DNA of 64,000 bases from Sipunculus nudus (Eukaryota > Annelida > Sipuncula > Golfingiida > Sipunculidae), in NCBI GenBank assembly GCA_026874595.1, contig CM049310.1, forward strand, positions 24,351,058 to 24,415,057, read 5' to 3'. Shown here in pieces: positions 1 through 12,855 of the stretch. How positions within the stretch are numbered: position 1 is the stretch's first letter; each line of letters opens with the position of its first letter. The translations under genes were made by a program, and so were the position numbers. The notes under the pieces were generated by a model. The model was given only the letters and a program-made list of their open reading frames with translations. It had not been told where the DNA came from and made no database searches.

Positions 1-1240
1 ACTTTGTTTAATTAAGATTCAGTTATTTACCCAAAATTAGATCTGATTCCATATTGTGTAAATGTAGCATTTTTAAAGAAATCAATTATTTTTTAAATGA
101 TTTTAACAAATATAATTAAACCCATCAGTATGCATAAATTTATAAAATATGAAGCAAATTATGGATAAATAAAGGCACAATTTAAACTTGTGAAATCTGA
201 ATAAAATATTTTTTTTAGATATTTGTTTTTGCAATTTTATTTTTGTGGTAAAAAATAAATAAACATTTGTATACATGATGTTGTGTTGTCTGACAAGATT
301 GAGATTTATGATGATGCAATTTAGAATTATGAATCAACTTGTATATTCAGAAATATATGTTATATTGGACATGTATAGAAATATAAACTTATAATAAAAG
401 AAATTGATGTGATTAAAAAATGAGGATCTAATACAAACATTTGTTTACTATTTTTCTGCCTCAGCAGAATTGGAGATCGGGCTTTGTTTGCCCTGTATGT
501 ATATGCAGAAGGGCTTTTAATCCCACCATCCCCCCCCCCCCCCCCCCCCCGCCCCACCCCACCCCGGCCTGCCATTGATTGCTGTGCACTGGGACATTAG
601 TTTTTATTGCAAATGTGTAAAATTTATTTAATTAAAAAAATAAAAGGATTAGAAAAAATAAATATCTTATTGAAACATATTCCTGCCTTAGGAGAATGGG
701 ACATAAAGTGATCAGCTCTGTTAATCATCTCTCCGTTATCATTAGATATATATAAAAATACGAAATTTTTCGTATAAGCATTGTTGAAATAACTTTCATA
801 TGCTGTATGTGTTTGGAATTAAGCTATATAAGTCTGAAATTTGAAAGCAAATTATATATTCAGTTGTGTATTATTGCAGATGCAAAACTTAAAAAATTGA
901 TATAATAAATAAAGAAATAATTGAAACTTCATATATTATCAGCTTTGTTTGTCTACCAGTCTATGTCCTTTTTTAAGTATTAAGTTATTATGAATGAACT
1001 TTTTTTATTCTGTAAGCATTGTTGAATTAAGTGAAAATCCTATGTATATACACTATAATAATACAGATATACATGTAAACTCCCACCATTCAACACCCCC
1101 TCCCCCTACCACCACCAAGTCCTTTCATCTGTGGACTGGGGACATTAGTTATATTTCAGCTGTATACAAACGGTGTAAACTACTGAAATTTGGTAAAAGG
1201 CACACACGTCGGTATAAAGTATGAGCATGGGAAATTTTGA
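1..1240. repeat. Internal fragment of the AGCTCAGCTGA-type dispersed element
   Basis: The first 60 bases closely resemble the block at about 8165-8230 inside the complete element at 6991-10244, including the phrase acccaaaattagatctga. Two C-rich segments, at 525-580 and 1085-1150, both end in a gggacattag phrase, so the piece is itself internally repetitive. Neither the stem-loop start nor the palindromic end of the family is seen here. The short open frames in this stretch are driven by the poly-C run and are not credible genes. Confidence 0.5.
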
Positions 1241-4200
1241 TTGACATATTGGGCGTCTTGCTGTTGTGTGTGTGGTTATGAGGTCCCCGCACAATGGCCG
1301 ACGTGTAGCGCATGTTTGGCTGACCTTTGACGTGGGACGTTTATCGACATGATCATGGGAACATAAAAATTGGGACATGGCGTCAGTCAGTAGATACATC
1401 TCATGTTGGACCGTTGTTTCATACAAATAACTCTAATTGTCTTTATTATTCGCCTTGTGGTCATAGGACCTTGCCATGTCCGTCATTTGCGTGATCCCTT
1501 GAGAAGAAACGCGACAGCAAGATGACCGATATTTAAGCAGTCTTCATATACCGTGTTCATATCATGGCGTAACCAAATAATCACAGGAGTATTTTTCAAG
1601 GTTTTTGACAGGACAATGAATCGACCGTCGCCGTTACTTTTGGGCGTTAAAAAAGTCGCTCGTTATCTCATATATAACCCGACCGAAGTCAACGGTTTTC
1701 TCGTATAGGGCTAAACTGAAGAAATATGTACCCGGCTGAGTTCCTATACTATAGGTCGTTTGATCGCTCGGGGTAATGTGCATGAAACATCGGGTAAATA
1801 CGGGGTCTCACTATACTGACTGATGCCTCATCTCGAATTTTGTTTCAATGCTGATAAACCTGCTTATGATAGTCTTAAGGCTCAGTGAAATTGAATTATT
1901 AATCAAAATTATACAACAGGCTAATACTTAGTAAATGTCGATTTAGTTAATTCAGGTCAAACTTAACAATTCAAATCCGATCTACAATTTTAAAATTATG
2001 TGAATGACAATACAATTTCTCGGAAAGTGTACCGATCAAAATTTTGGTTTACACATAAATTACGACAAAGGTGTTATGAATTTCTTAAGCATTCACAATC
2101 AACTGAATTGAAGGAACTATTAACAAGTAAATTTACATTTAGTTCCTCCTTTAACACGATCATCTTACAATATTAATAATAAAAAGAATGTGTAAAACAT
2201 AAATTACCAAATATTCACGTAAAACACTAGCCAATAAGCATATTTGACAAAAATATTATCCATTTCAGCACCTTCTTTTTACTTTGAAGGAAAATTGCAG
2301 GGAAATTTCGATGGACAATTGACAGTTAGGGTGGACAATGGATAGAGAATTGAACCATTTCTTTAACAAATTTTGCATAATATAAGATTTGTTATAATAA
2401 TAATTCGTTTTGGTCTAAACTATTTAACCTCCATAACTAATTCCTCCTTACAGGACCCTTCCCAAATAAGAAGCCATGACTATTGCCTTAACACCAGATC
2501 CAATTTTGCGAATTACTTGGTCCTAAGCCTTTATAAAAGTCTACTGTTATAATTTCTTACGCCAGCATTTGTCGCAAAAAAGTTGCAAGTTTCATACGAC
2601 AATGCTGCTTATAATAAATTATCAGTGCAGAAAAACTTCCTTCTTTTCAGGCAGTCATTTCTCTCACCGGCAGTGATCATCTATTTAGTTTTTTTATGGG
2701 TCATTTTACAGAAAACGACCCAATTCATGAAAATTCATGTCCCTAGCATTCACAGTGCCACAGTGCATATATATATCATGTCATTGTGCTTTCGGGATTT
2801 AATTTTATTATCTTATATTTTCTGCTTAATTTGAGCTTATTTGTTTAGTGAAGTAATACCGAAAATGCCTCAAATCTTTACTTCATGGTTCAAAGGTCAT
2901 TAAAAAGTACCTGTCCCCAAGCCATAATAAAAAACTGATTATCCTCTTATTTTTATTAAAAATGGCATAGGCCTAGAATTTTTTTCACTCTTTTATGTTT
3001 AATAAAATTCCTTAAAAACGTCCACAAGTTTCTTTACATCCCTCTAATTTTTTCACTTTTATTGCGATTAAATGTGTGTCCCCAGATTTATTTTCAACAC
3101 CCTTATAAAGACGATTTAATCGCTATGACACGATGTTGATTGATAACTCCTTGTTTAAAACCCACCTAAGTTGAAGAAACGTCACAGAATGACTCCACAA
3201 AACTATCATTATCCGTATGTATTTTGTCATTTTACAACAGGAAATTTTCATAATTGTGTAAAAATGTCCGTATATTTATTGCTTTTCAACACTGTTACCA
3301 ATTTTTCTCCAAAATAATGGAAATATTTCTGCTTTTCTTCGTTTTGGAATATAGCTCACACTCTCAACACATTCATATACTGAGTACTAGAAAGGTTACA
3401 GGAGTAATAAAGTTTCTTTATATAAATATCATATCTTTTTTTCAACACCATAATGCATCAACACCGTTACTTTTCACTTTTAACGGTGATGAATATCATT
3501 GAACGGTGCTGAAAGAAAAAGGTGGCAGGATGGATGTAAGTTCGAAATTCTACAAACTGGCATTGTTATTCAGGAATTTCATAATTTTTATAACGATCAC
3601 GGTGTTATGTATTTTTCAATAGTAAACTCTAAAATATAAGAAGTCTGCTTGCTTTAAGTAATACTTTTGCTAATGAAAACATTTATTGTAATTCAGCACC
3701 GTTATCCTTTCTCAACACCGTTATATTTTGAAAAAGATAGAATTTCAAGAAAAAAAAATGACTTGAAACATATTAGAAATGCTTTTACCTCCTGAATTAT
3801 TTTATTTACCGAGATAGATTGCTATATTTTCCTTCTATTTATTGTATTATACCTTCTGTGGGTTGCGGTCATATTTTGTTTCAGGATTTAAACGTAACTC
3901 ATAAAATTAAAAATATGCATTTTACAGGGTTAAAATATATTTTTATAATGAAATACATTGCAAAAGTGAGCCTTTCTTATTTTTTCTAAATTATGCGAGA
4001 CCATGAAATTGGCATGAAAATATCCAACTCAATCTTTCATAAAATTTCCAAGCATTGCTTAAAGTCTGTAACGCTGTTGAAATTGATGATACACATAGGA
4101 CATTAAATTAGCGAAAACTATAACTTTTCATTAAATAAAGTGCTCTGCTGAAATTAATTTCATATAGTATACATTTTTTATTTCCATGTGAGACTTTATA

Positions 4201-4790
4201 AAATAAATATTATGACATGTTATTTTTCAGATGTTGTACCTGCTGAAATGGGTCGTTTTTCGTATATTCATTGAAATTCGACTTCATTGGCAGAAAGTGA
4301 AAGAAAGACTCGATTACCAAACCACAAGGCCCAAATTCGGTAATATTTGCAAATAAAGGTTAGGAGTTCTCAAGTCACAGCAGGATGGAATCAAATGGAC
4401 ATTTATCTTATCTGGACAGGGTTTCCTGCAGTTTTCTACCAGTAGGGTTTGGATTATTAGAACGAATATGCCCAATAACTTAACATTACACATACACATA
4501 TTAAATAATTTTGTTCCATTCTATATTGGTATATAAGTATTTGAAAATATTTATCTACATGCATGCAATAGCAGAGGGTTCTTCCAATCTGGAAACAAAA
4601 AATGGATATTTATACAATGGTTTATCGTCAAAATAAGAAAAACCTAAATCTTCACAAGTCATTTCTAAAGAGAGAAACTTAAAAACTGACTGTAAAACAA
4701 ATACATTAAAAATTACCAGTTACATGTTTTAATAAAAATGGTTATACTTTTTCTTTTGTTAAAAAGGTGTTATCGCGTCTGACTCTAGGT
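1241..4790. other. Non-genic stretch, no recognised gene
   Basis: The part at 1241-1850 is richer in G+C and CpG than its surroundings but has no frame longer than about 90 codons and no recognisable protein. From 1850 the sequence is AT-rich. Between 3280 and 3725 the phrase (c)aacaccgtta recurs in both orientations, and an imperfect inverted pair ccatttcagca/tgctgaaatgg sits at about 2263 and 4238. This suggests an old, eroded inverted-repeat element, but the boundaries are not certain. Confidence 0.4.
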
Positions 4791-5103
4791 TGCTTCGAGT
4801 TCTTAAAATAGTAAAGTCTGAAAAAGGGGACTGGACTTACGGAAAAGGGGTAAGGAAGTTGATAAACTTGACAGGAAAGTGATTTCTTATGACATTTATA
4901 GATGCAATACTAAATGAATGAAAAAGATTTCCGAAGCATGCAAGGCAGCACTAAAAATGGGAAGTACTCAGATGCAACAGATGCAGCCTGATTTTTGGAG
5001 CGTAGGGCAGTGACCTCAGGTCGAGTATGACGGATCCGCTTGTCTGGGTAAGCAAGACCAACAACTTCCGGGCCAGTCGGCAGAAGAGTTATGATCACGC
5101 TAG

Positions 5104-5477
5104 ACGGTGCCCCTGGGGCATCTCAAGCAGTTCACTTGTACTGGCGTGGCGCGTACGTGGGTAATAACATTTATCCACGTGAAACGTGGGACGTCAAATA
5201 TACCCACAAACTTCCATAATACATTATAAAAATGATGATATCTTATATTAAATCTGAAAAATAAATGGAATTATGAATGAATATAATATAATTTACTGTG
5301 ATAGTCTCTTTCTATTTATGATTTATTATTTATTTTTTCCTGTTCATAAATGTTGCTTTTAATTAAGAGAAAATATTTTTATCAGCAAGCAGCAATCAAA
5401 GTATTCGTCCTTAGTCCCCCCCCCCCCCCCCCTGATTATTTTGTGCACGTCTGAAGAGATGCCCCAGGGGCATCTTC
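5104..5477. repeat. Possible small inverted-repeat (MITE-like) insertion
   Basis: GGTGCCCCTGGGGCATCTC at 5104 and GAGATGCCCCAGGGGCATC at 5457 are inverted copies with 17 of 19 positions matching, separated by about 335 bases. This is the layout of a short non-autonomous DNA element. The interior contains a C16 run. No coding sequence is seen, and target duplications were not identified. Confidence 0.4.
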
Positions 5478-5662
5478 TGGCGTCAACTTTACTCTCATGC
5501 AGTGTGTGATGATGTGTCTTTCTCCACCGAGAAGATATGTCTATGAGTATCAAGGACAGATCAGTTGCTAAACATATCGTGACCCTGTGTGGAGGTTGCA
5601 TGACGCGTGTGGGAGAGCAGACGCCTGGTTTCTGATATAGGCCTAATATTGGCAAAAAAAAA

Positions 5663-5735
5663 ATGTTGGACTTCGTCTTCTTTGCCTTGAAATTTTTTTC
5701 AAGCACTGATCATCGCGGTGATCTATTTGTATCCA
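5663..5735 (+). pseudogene. CYP20 exon 1, copy 0, frameshifted
   Basis: The sequence starts ATGTTGGACTTCGTC and ends tatCCA followed by GTAAGTGTG, like exon 1 of the complete gene at 19534. It is 73 nt long instead of 72. One extra base lies in the T-rich middle, so the membrane-anchor frame (MLDF then hydrophobic) is lost before the donor site, and the second half reads out of frame. The splice donor is still intact. No in-frame downstream exons of this copy exist before the next copy, so it is a pseudo-exon. Confidence 0.8.
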
Positions 5736-6990
5736 GTAAGTGTGCCTTGTATTAAATAAAAACACTATGGTTTTATTTTGAGGAATGTCTTAAAGAAATA
5801 GAACTTGAGTTCTATTAGCTGTATTGTAGCATAAACAATTTGTCGCAGGGTTTACCGGTCGTTCACAAACAAAAACCAGACACCAGGAACTTCAAATTTT
5901 ATTCTACTACTAACAAGCAGTGTGTGTAAGGCCTTACCTTCAATCATGGGTGGCCAGTAGGCCTAGCGCCAGCACTCCAAATTATATTATATACTATTGA
6001 TAATACAGTATTAAGTTTCCTCCTGCATTGAATATTACCAAAATTGCTTTAACTACAACAATTAAAATACTTCAGGCTCTATCATGTTCAGTGTTCACAA
6101 TACTGCACAACAAAGGGACTTTACTCTATAACTTAAGTCTTCACAATATTTCAGTACAAAGGGAGGTACTTCACAAGAATATACAGTCCCTCAAGTCCTT
6201 CAGTATATAATATGACACATACATAAGTCTTTTTAAATTGACATTTAATTAGTTTTATATTTAATATAACTAGGGCCTACAGGACTGGTTATAAACACAT
6301 ATATCTGGATTCATACATGCAAATAACGGGCAGGGTGTGTAAACCTGCAATCAAGGATTTCCAGCAGTCTACTGTCACCAGTCCAGTGGTGAACTTAGCT
6401 GACCAACACACCATGCCTAATAACAATAACATGTTAAGCATGGTTGAAAAAATACAAAGCTACCTGTTTTCTACCTCACATTTAAATAGCATTTACTGGG
6501 TGCATCTCCACAAAACTGGTAGTTTGTATAAGCTATTGTATACTACAAATGAATGCATCAAGGTAACAGGTTCATAAGCATCATTAGTAAAAAAAAATAT
6601 TACATGAACAACCCTATGACACGTACTGCCCCTCTGACACTTAAATGTCCTCCGTCGCATGCTCAAGATACACAACAATTCAATTCAGTGCTCTCAGCGC
6701 TAATTCTCATGAAAAAAAATGTACAGATACTTCAGAGGTAATAACAATTACGGTTATCATATCATCGTTAATGCAGTGCTCTCAGTGCTAAATATTTTAC
6801 AAGAAGTATACATACCGCAGTGGTAATAACAATTCAGATAAGATTATTTATGCAGTGTTTTCTTGGCTAAACATTTAAACACTGCAGGTTTATTCTTGAG
6901 CAGAATGTACGTAACATTCATATGTAAATATGATATTATACAAATACTTGATCAAATAGACCATCCTTGATTTGTCTATCCCTGGAGAGG
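5736..6990. other. Intron-1-like paralogous sequence of copy 0
   Basis: This non-coding sequence is homologous to 19606-20520 and 53937-54760. Shared phrases include acaggactgg/gcagggtgtgt and a series of short blocks around cagtgctctcag. It holds no recognised gene; the short open frames of 60-90 codons are not conserved between the copies. Confidence 0.6.
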
Positions 6991-9900
6991 TTTTTTAGCT
7001 CAGCTGACTATAAGTCATCTGAGCTATAGTCATGGTCCATTGTCCGTCCGTCTGTCTGTCCGTCCGTCCGTCCGTCTGGATGTCCGTCCGTAAGACTGGC
7101 ACGTTTCGACACCGTTGGACCTACGAATCTGAATTTCGGCATACAGTTAGATGTCCCCATAATCTCCTACCATGCCAAAAATTGGGTCAATAGGACTTAG
7201 TTCCCCTGAGATATTAAGGAAAAACCTCAATTTTTTATTAAAAATCTATTTTTACACTTCAGGACTGCCTAAAATCAAAACAACTCATCTGGTTTTCTTC
7301 ATATTTACCATAAATATTCCTCTATATAGTTCCTATGTACATGCCAGATATTAAGTCAGTATTATATAATTTAAAAAAGTTATGGGCCCAAACATAATGG
7401 ACTTTGTAAAAAAATCAGGAAGATATTTGGTCACTTAAGACCAAAAGTGTTAAAGGTAGGGACTTTTTTCCAGTAATACAACTTATATTAATCAAAATTT
7501 AATTGTATACCAAAAATTAGATCAAAATTTGTTAAATTTTTTTAAATATTGGCAAAAATATAAAATTGGTACCTTAAATTTTGCCCAACTTTGGCCATGG
7601 CACGTTTTTTTCCTGTAAGTACTGAGGATTTAATTTTCACACCATGTATACATAAGGATTTAATCTGTTAAAATCTGAAATTTGAAAATAAAAGCTGCAA
7701 AATTAGGCTAGTTATTGAATTTTTTTGGAGGCTCTTGTTGTATTCCCTTACATTGTCAAGCAGTCCACTTTGTTGACTGAAGGTCATTCAGTGCACATCT
7801 CTATGCTCCCCAGGCTGTTGACATAATTTTAGATGTCCCCAAAATCTCCTACCATACCGAAAATTGGGTCATTAGGACTTTGTTCAGGACTTCGAGATAT
7901 TAAGGAAAAAAAACCCCTGTTTTCCATAAAAAAAGCCATTGTTACACTTCAGGTCTGCCTAATATCAAAACCACTGATCTGTTTTTGATCATATTTAGGA
8001 TTCACATTCTTTTATACATTTTCTATGAACATACCAAAAATTAGGTTAGTATTGGGTATTATTTTGAAGTTATGGGCCAAAACATAATGCAATTTGTTAA
8101 AAAATCAGGAAATATATTTACTCACATGAGAATTGCTGAACCTAGAGACTTTTTTTTAGGAATATAACTTTATTTAATCAAGATTCAATTGTTTACCCAA
8201 AATTAGATCTGAATTTTGCAAATTTTTCAAGTTATTAGCATAAATAAAAAATCAATACCTTAAATTTTGTCCAACTTTGGCACTGTTGATTTAATTTTCA
8301 CAGCATATATACATAAGGATTTAATCTTTTAAAATCTGAAATTTCAAAGAAATTGATTGGAAAGAATAGCTTTTATTCATGTTTTCATACACCATGTCAA
8401 GTGTTGTTTACATCTAGCCCACCTAGTAGTTCAGCCTTCACTTGCATTATGTAACCCACCCCAGGCAGCTTGCCTTGGGTCAGCTTGGCCACTACCAGCA
8501 GGCTTCCCCTCTGCTCTGCACTCCCTCCCCCCCCCAGATGGTGCATAAACTAGATGAATGTTATTATTTTCTGTATGTGATTCATTCTTATTCTAGGCTA
8601 TGCTACATTTTAGATTTTGTATTGTACCACCAGGGTTACAATGATTAAAGTGTACATTTAATTGTGTCCACAAAGTGGTGTATTGCTATGAAAGTGTGGA
8701 TGTTCATGAGATAAGTAATTCCTTACTTCAGAGGAGTAAAAACTTCACCAGGTGTGAAATTGACTATTAATTTCAGTAATTAATTAAAACTTGGATAGTA
8801 ATTAGCACAATGATATTGTTTGTTTCTCATTCAACCAACAGTGTGTATACTTTATTTGAAAAGATGTTTTATTTTATCAAATTTACTGAATCTTTTATTT
8901 TATTTTGGTGAATAAAATTAAGCAGTTACTGAAAACTCCAATGTGCAAAACTTTTTAATAGTGATTCAAGGAATATTCTTGTAGATGCCATGTTGTGGCA
9001 TTATTTTCTTTTAAATTCAGTTTAAACATTTATGATTTAAAAATAATAAAATATATGTGTATGCATAATATGACCCAATATGAGCTACACTCTGGATATA
9101 TGATGATTGCAACTTTTGCAACAATTCCAATATTTTAACTTATAGTTTCAGTTTTTTACTCTGTATATATAATGATTGCAACTTTTGCACAAATTCTAAT
9201 ATTTTAACTTATATTTTCAGGTTTTTTCATTTAAAATTTATAAAACCTGTAAATAAAAAAAATGATTCAGATAAAAACTTCTTAATGGAAAAAGTGGATA
9301 TGCTTAAAAAAAATAGGCTTATATATAAACTTAAATGCATTATTCCCTTGAAAGTGAAATAAAGGTATTAGTCCATTCTGTCCACTTGCCTGTCCATCTG
9401 TAAATTTTCCATCTGTAAATTTTCATACATTACAGTATCTCAAAACTTTTACTGTTTTTCTTCATGACAGTCTTGTCAGAGTATTAGTTTGCAATCATAT
9501 ATTTAGAACTTTACTATAACTAAGTAGGAGGGCCCCTTTCCTCTTAGCTTTTCATATTCTTATATAAATGAAAAACATTACAATAGAATATTTCTACATC
9601 CACCTTCGTGCTGCCCTCACTTTTCCCTTCTCCAAACCCCATCCCAAAGTGAGCCTCAGTAAGCAAGAACAAGATGAATCAGATATATTCATACTTTAAT
9701 ATTTTATATAACTATTTGTCCATAGGTACCTATGTACATGCCAGAAATTATGTCAATATTGTGTAATATGTAGACATAGTGGGCATCACAATAATGTACC
9801 TTGTCAAGACTAAAGAGATATTGTGTCATACAGTCACAAATTCATAAATCACTTCATCAGCATAGTTAATCATAACATCATATCTGTCAAATTGAAAGCT

Positions 9901-10244
9901 TGCAGACTACCATACACTTTAGATCCTTCAACAAATAGCCTTATCATCATTCTACTACTGCTTATTACTGCTGTCATTGCATTCATATTTGCTCAAATAT
10001 ATCACAATTTTCTACACCTCTTTAATAAATAAAAAATAAACCACTATATATGACTCTATTAATCCATCAGTCAGGTTATTTCATTTATCATTTACTCACA
10101 TATTACATTATATTCCTTTATAATAGCCCAACATGTCCATGATATTCATAAGCTTTATCGACTCGAAATAGTATCACAGTGGAGAAACATTTATGGTCCA
10201 ATCACGATCAGCTGAGCGCCGTGACCCATGGGTCCCTTGTTTTA
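6991..10244 (+). mobile_element. AGCTCAGCTGA-type dispersed element (E1)
   Basis: The element opens with TTTTTTAGCTCAGCTGACT, whose AGCTCAGCTGACT arm pairs imperfectly with AGTCATCTGAGCT after a 3-nt loop. A (GTCC/GTCT)n run follows at 7036-7090. Two diverged internal units, about 7150-7720 and 7832-8350, both begin with a gatgtcccc..atctcctaccat phrase. It ends with gctgagcgccgtgacccatgggtcccttgtttt, a near-palindrome before TTGTTTT. No transposase was found, so it is non-autonomous. The termini do not match canonical Helitron ends (TC...CTRR). It interrupts copy 0 only. Confidence 0.65.
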
Positions 10245-10763
10245 AACACAGTCTTGTTCGATCAGTATCACTGAGGGTTTAATGAGATGTGTTAATTGCA
10301 TCAAAATTATACTCGGAACTTCTATAAACCTAAGTTTACCTTTTGCTGTTGTCAGTACGAACACCATAGCCTACATCGAATGCACTCGGTGTTTGATCTG
10401 ACATTCTTCTCACCGTTTACCTCACCTTGTGAATCTGCCAGCTGCCTTGGAGACATGCCATTGGTTATATACATGTCAATATCATCATCAGAGTTTGCGT
10501 CAGATTCTGTTAAGGACTTACATGCCAGAACGACTCCATTATCCTTATTGAATAATAAAATAATAAATAAAATTGTCATAAAGTACTTCGGCTGTGGTAT
10601 TAGCAGTTTGTTCTCGGGTTGCTATAGCCTGTGCATATAGTTATTGTTATTGTCCTTTTCAATTACATGTACTTTCTGCACCAAGTGCTGTCATGCTAGC
10701 GTCTGTATGCAAGATGAAAGGCTTTGTATAATCAGCAGATGCTAGAATTGCAGCTGATGTGAG
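10245..10763. other. Copy 0 paralogous spacer between two elements
   Basis: The end of this stretch (10660-10763) matches 55220-55316 of copy 2, including the phrases ctgcaccaag and ctgatgtgagtttt, so it is original duplicated DNA lying between two insertions. A 114-codon open frame (10296-10640) shows no recognised domain and is not open in copy 2. It is not called as a gene. Confidence 0.5.
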
Positions 10764-10889
10764 TTTTTAGCTCAGCTGACTGAAAGTCAGCTGAGCTATA
10801 GCGATCACTCTTTGTCCGTCGTCCGTCTGTCCGTCTGTCCGTCTGTCTGTCTGTCCGTCTGTCCGTCTGTCTGTCTGTCCGTTAACCAG

Positions 10890-12855
10890 GCACAAATCGT
10901 AACCGCTGGACCTAGAACCTTGTAACTTGGGATTCTGAGAGGTCCATAAAAAATCTCCTTGGAAACCAGAAATTAGGTATCTGTTACCCATATCCTTCGA
11001 GCTATGTGGCCCCAAAGTACCCCCCAGAAAAGTAAAAAATTTCATACAAAAACTTCAATATCTCATTAACTACTTGACTGATGGTCATGATTTTTGGCAT
11101 ACATATTGATCATGAGATGTTACATCACTTCCTGCAGACTGGTGGCGCCACCTGTATTTTTCGATTTTTTACGAATTTTTTTCTCAATTTTTGAGACCTT
11201 TAAAAATGTGAACATCTGTTAACAAGGCACAAATCATAAAGACTGGACTTAGAATCTTAATTCTTGACACACTGAGAGGTCCATGAAAAATCTCCTTGGA
11301 AACCAGAAATTAGGTCTCTGTTACCCATATCCTTTGAGCTATGGGGCCCCAAAGTACCCCCCAGAATAGTAAAAAATTTCATACAAAAACTTCAATATCT
11401 CAATAACTACATCACTGATGGTCTTCATTTTTGGCATACATATTGATCATGAGATGTTCGATCAGTTCCTGCAGACTGGTGGCGCCACCTGTACTGTTTG
11501 ATTTTTTACGATTTTTTCCTCTATTTTTGAGACCTTTGAGGATGCTGTCATCTGTTAGCGTGGCACAAATCATAACGACTGGACCTAGAATCTTCATTTT
11601 CGACACACTGAGAGACCTATGAAAAGTCTCCATGGAAACCAGAAATTAGGTCTCTGTTACCCATATCCTTCGAGCTATGGGGCCCAAAATTACCCCCCAG
11701 AATAGTCAAAAATTTCATACAAAAACTTCAATATCTCATTAACTACATCACTGATGGTCATGATTTTCGACATACATATTGATCATGAGATGTTTCATCA
11801 GTTTGTGCAGACTGGTGGCGCCACCTGTATTTTTCAATGTTCACGAATTGTTTTCTCCATTTTTGAGACCTTTAAGGATGTAGTTATCTGTCAACAGGGT
11901 ACAAATCGTAACGACTGGACCTAGAATCTTCGTTCTTGACACACAGGGAGACCCATGATAAGTCTCCATGGAAACCTGAAATTTGGTCTCTGTTACCCAT
12001 ATCCTTTGAGCTATGGCACTCCAAAGTACAGCTCAGAATAATGGAAAATTTGATACAAAAGCTAAAGTATCTGAACAACTAATGCAGAGATAACCATAAT
12101 TGTTTGCATGGATATTGATCATGGAGTGTTTCATAAGTTTCTGCAGACTGGTGGCACCACCTGTATTTGTTCGTTTTTTTTTACGAAATTTTTCTGTATT
12201 TTTTAGACCTTTAAAGATATGAACATCTGTTAACAGGGCACAAATCATAAAAAACTGGACCAAGAATCTTCATTCTTGACACACAGGGAGACCCATGAAA
12301 AGTCTCCATGGAAACTTGAAATTAGGTCTCTGTTACCCATATTCTTTAAGTTGTATGGGTCCAAAATACCCCCCCCCCCAGAATAATGGAAAATTTGATA
12401 CAAAAACTGCAGTATTTCAATAACTACAACACTGATGGTCATGATTTTTGGCATACATATTTATCATGAGCTGTTCCATCAGTTTCTGCAGACTGGGTGT
12501 GCCACCTCTATTTTTTTTTTCAAATTTTTACGAATTTTTTTCTTTTTTTTGAGACCTTTAAAGATGTGGTTATCTGTCAACAGGGTACAAATCGCAACAA
12601 CTGGACCTAGAATCTTCATTCTTGTCATGCAAGGAGGCCCATGAAAGGTGCCTGTGGAAACTTGAAATTAGGTCTCTGTTACCCATATCCTTCAAGCTAT
12701 AGGACTCCGAAGTATCCCTCAGAATAATGGACAATTTGATACAAAAACTGAAGTATCTGAACAACTAATGCAGAGATCACCATGATTTTTTGCATGGATA
12801 TTGACCATTAAGTGTTTTTATTAGTTTCTGCAGACTGGTGGAGCCACCTGTATTT
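10890..12855 (+). repeat. Tandem array of about 338-bp units (about six)
   Basis: Each unit runs through a taacaggg-cacaaatcgtaac phrase, a ttacccatatcctt.gagctatg phrase, and ctgcagactggtggcgccacctg. The last phrase recurs at about 11133, 11471, 11807, 12141, 12489 and 12828, giving periods of 333-348 bases. Units diverge in detail but keep their length. A fragment of the same family lies at 27115-28163 and at 62045-62761. Frames of 60-90 codons recur in each unit on both strands but are not conserved as protein. Confidence 0.85.

Noticed and set aside
360-575. Glycine-rich 71-codon minus-strand frame
   Set aside because: It is made by a C22 run read on the opposite strand; there is no conserved protein.
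10296-10640. 114-codon plus-strand frame in copy 0
   Set aside because: It has no recognised domain and is not open in the paralogous sequence of copy 2.
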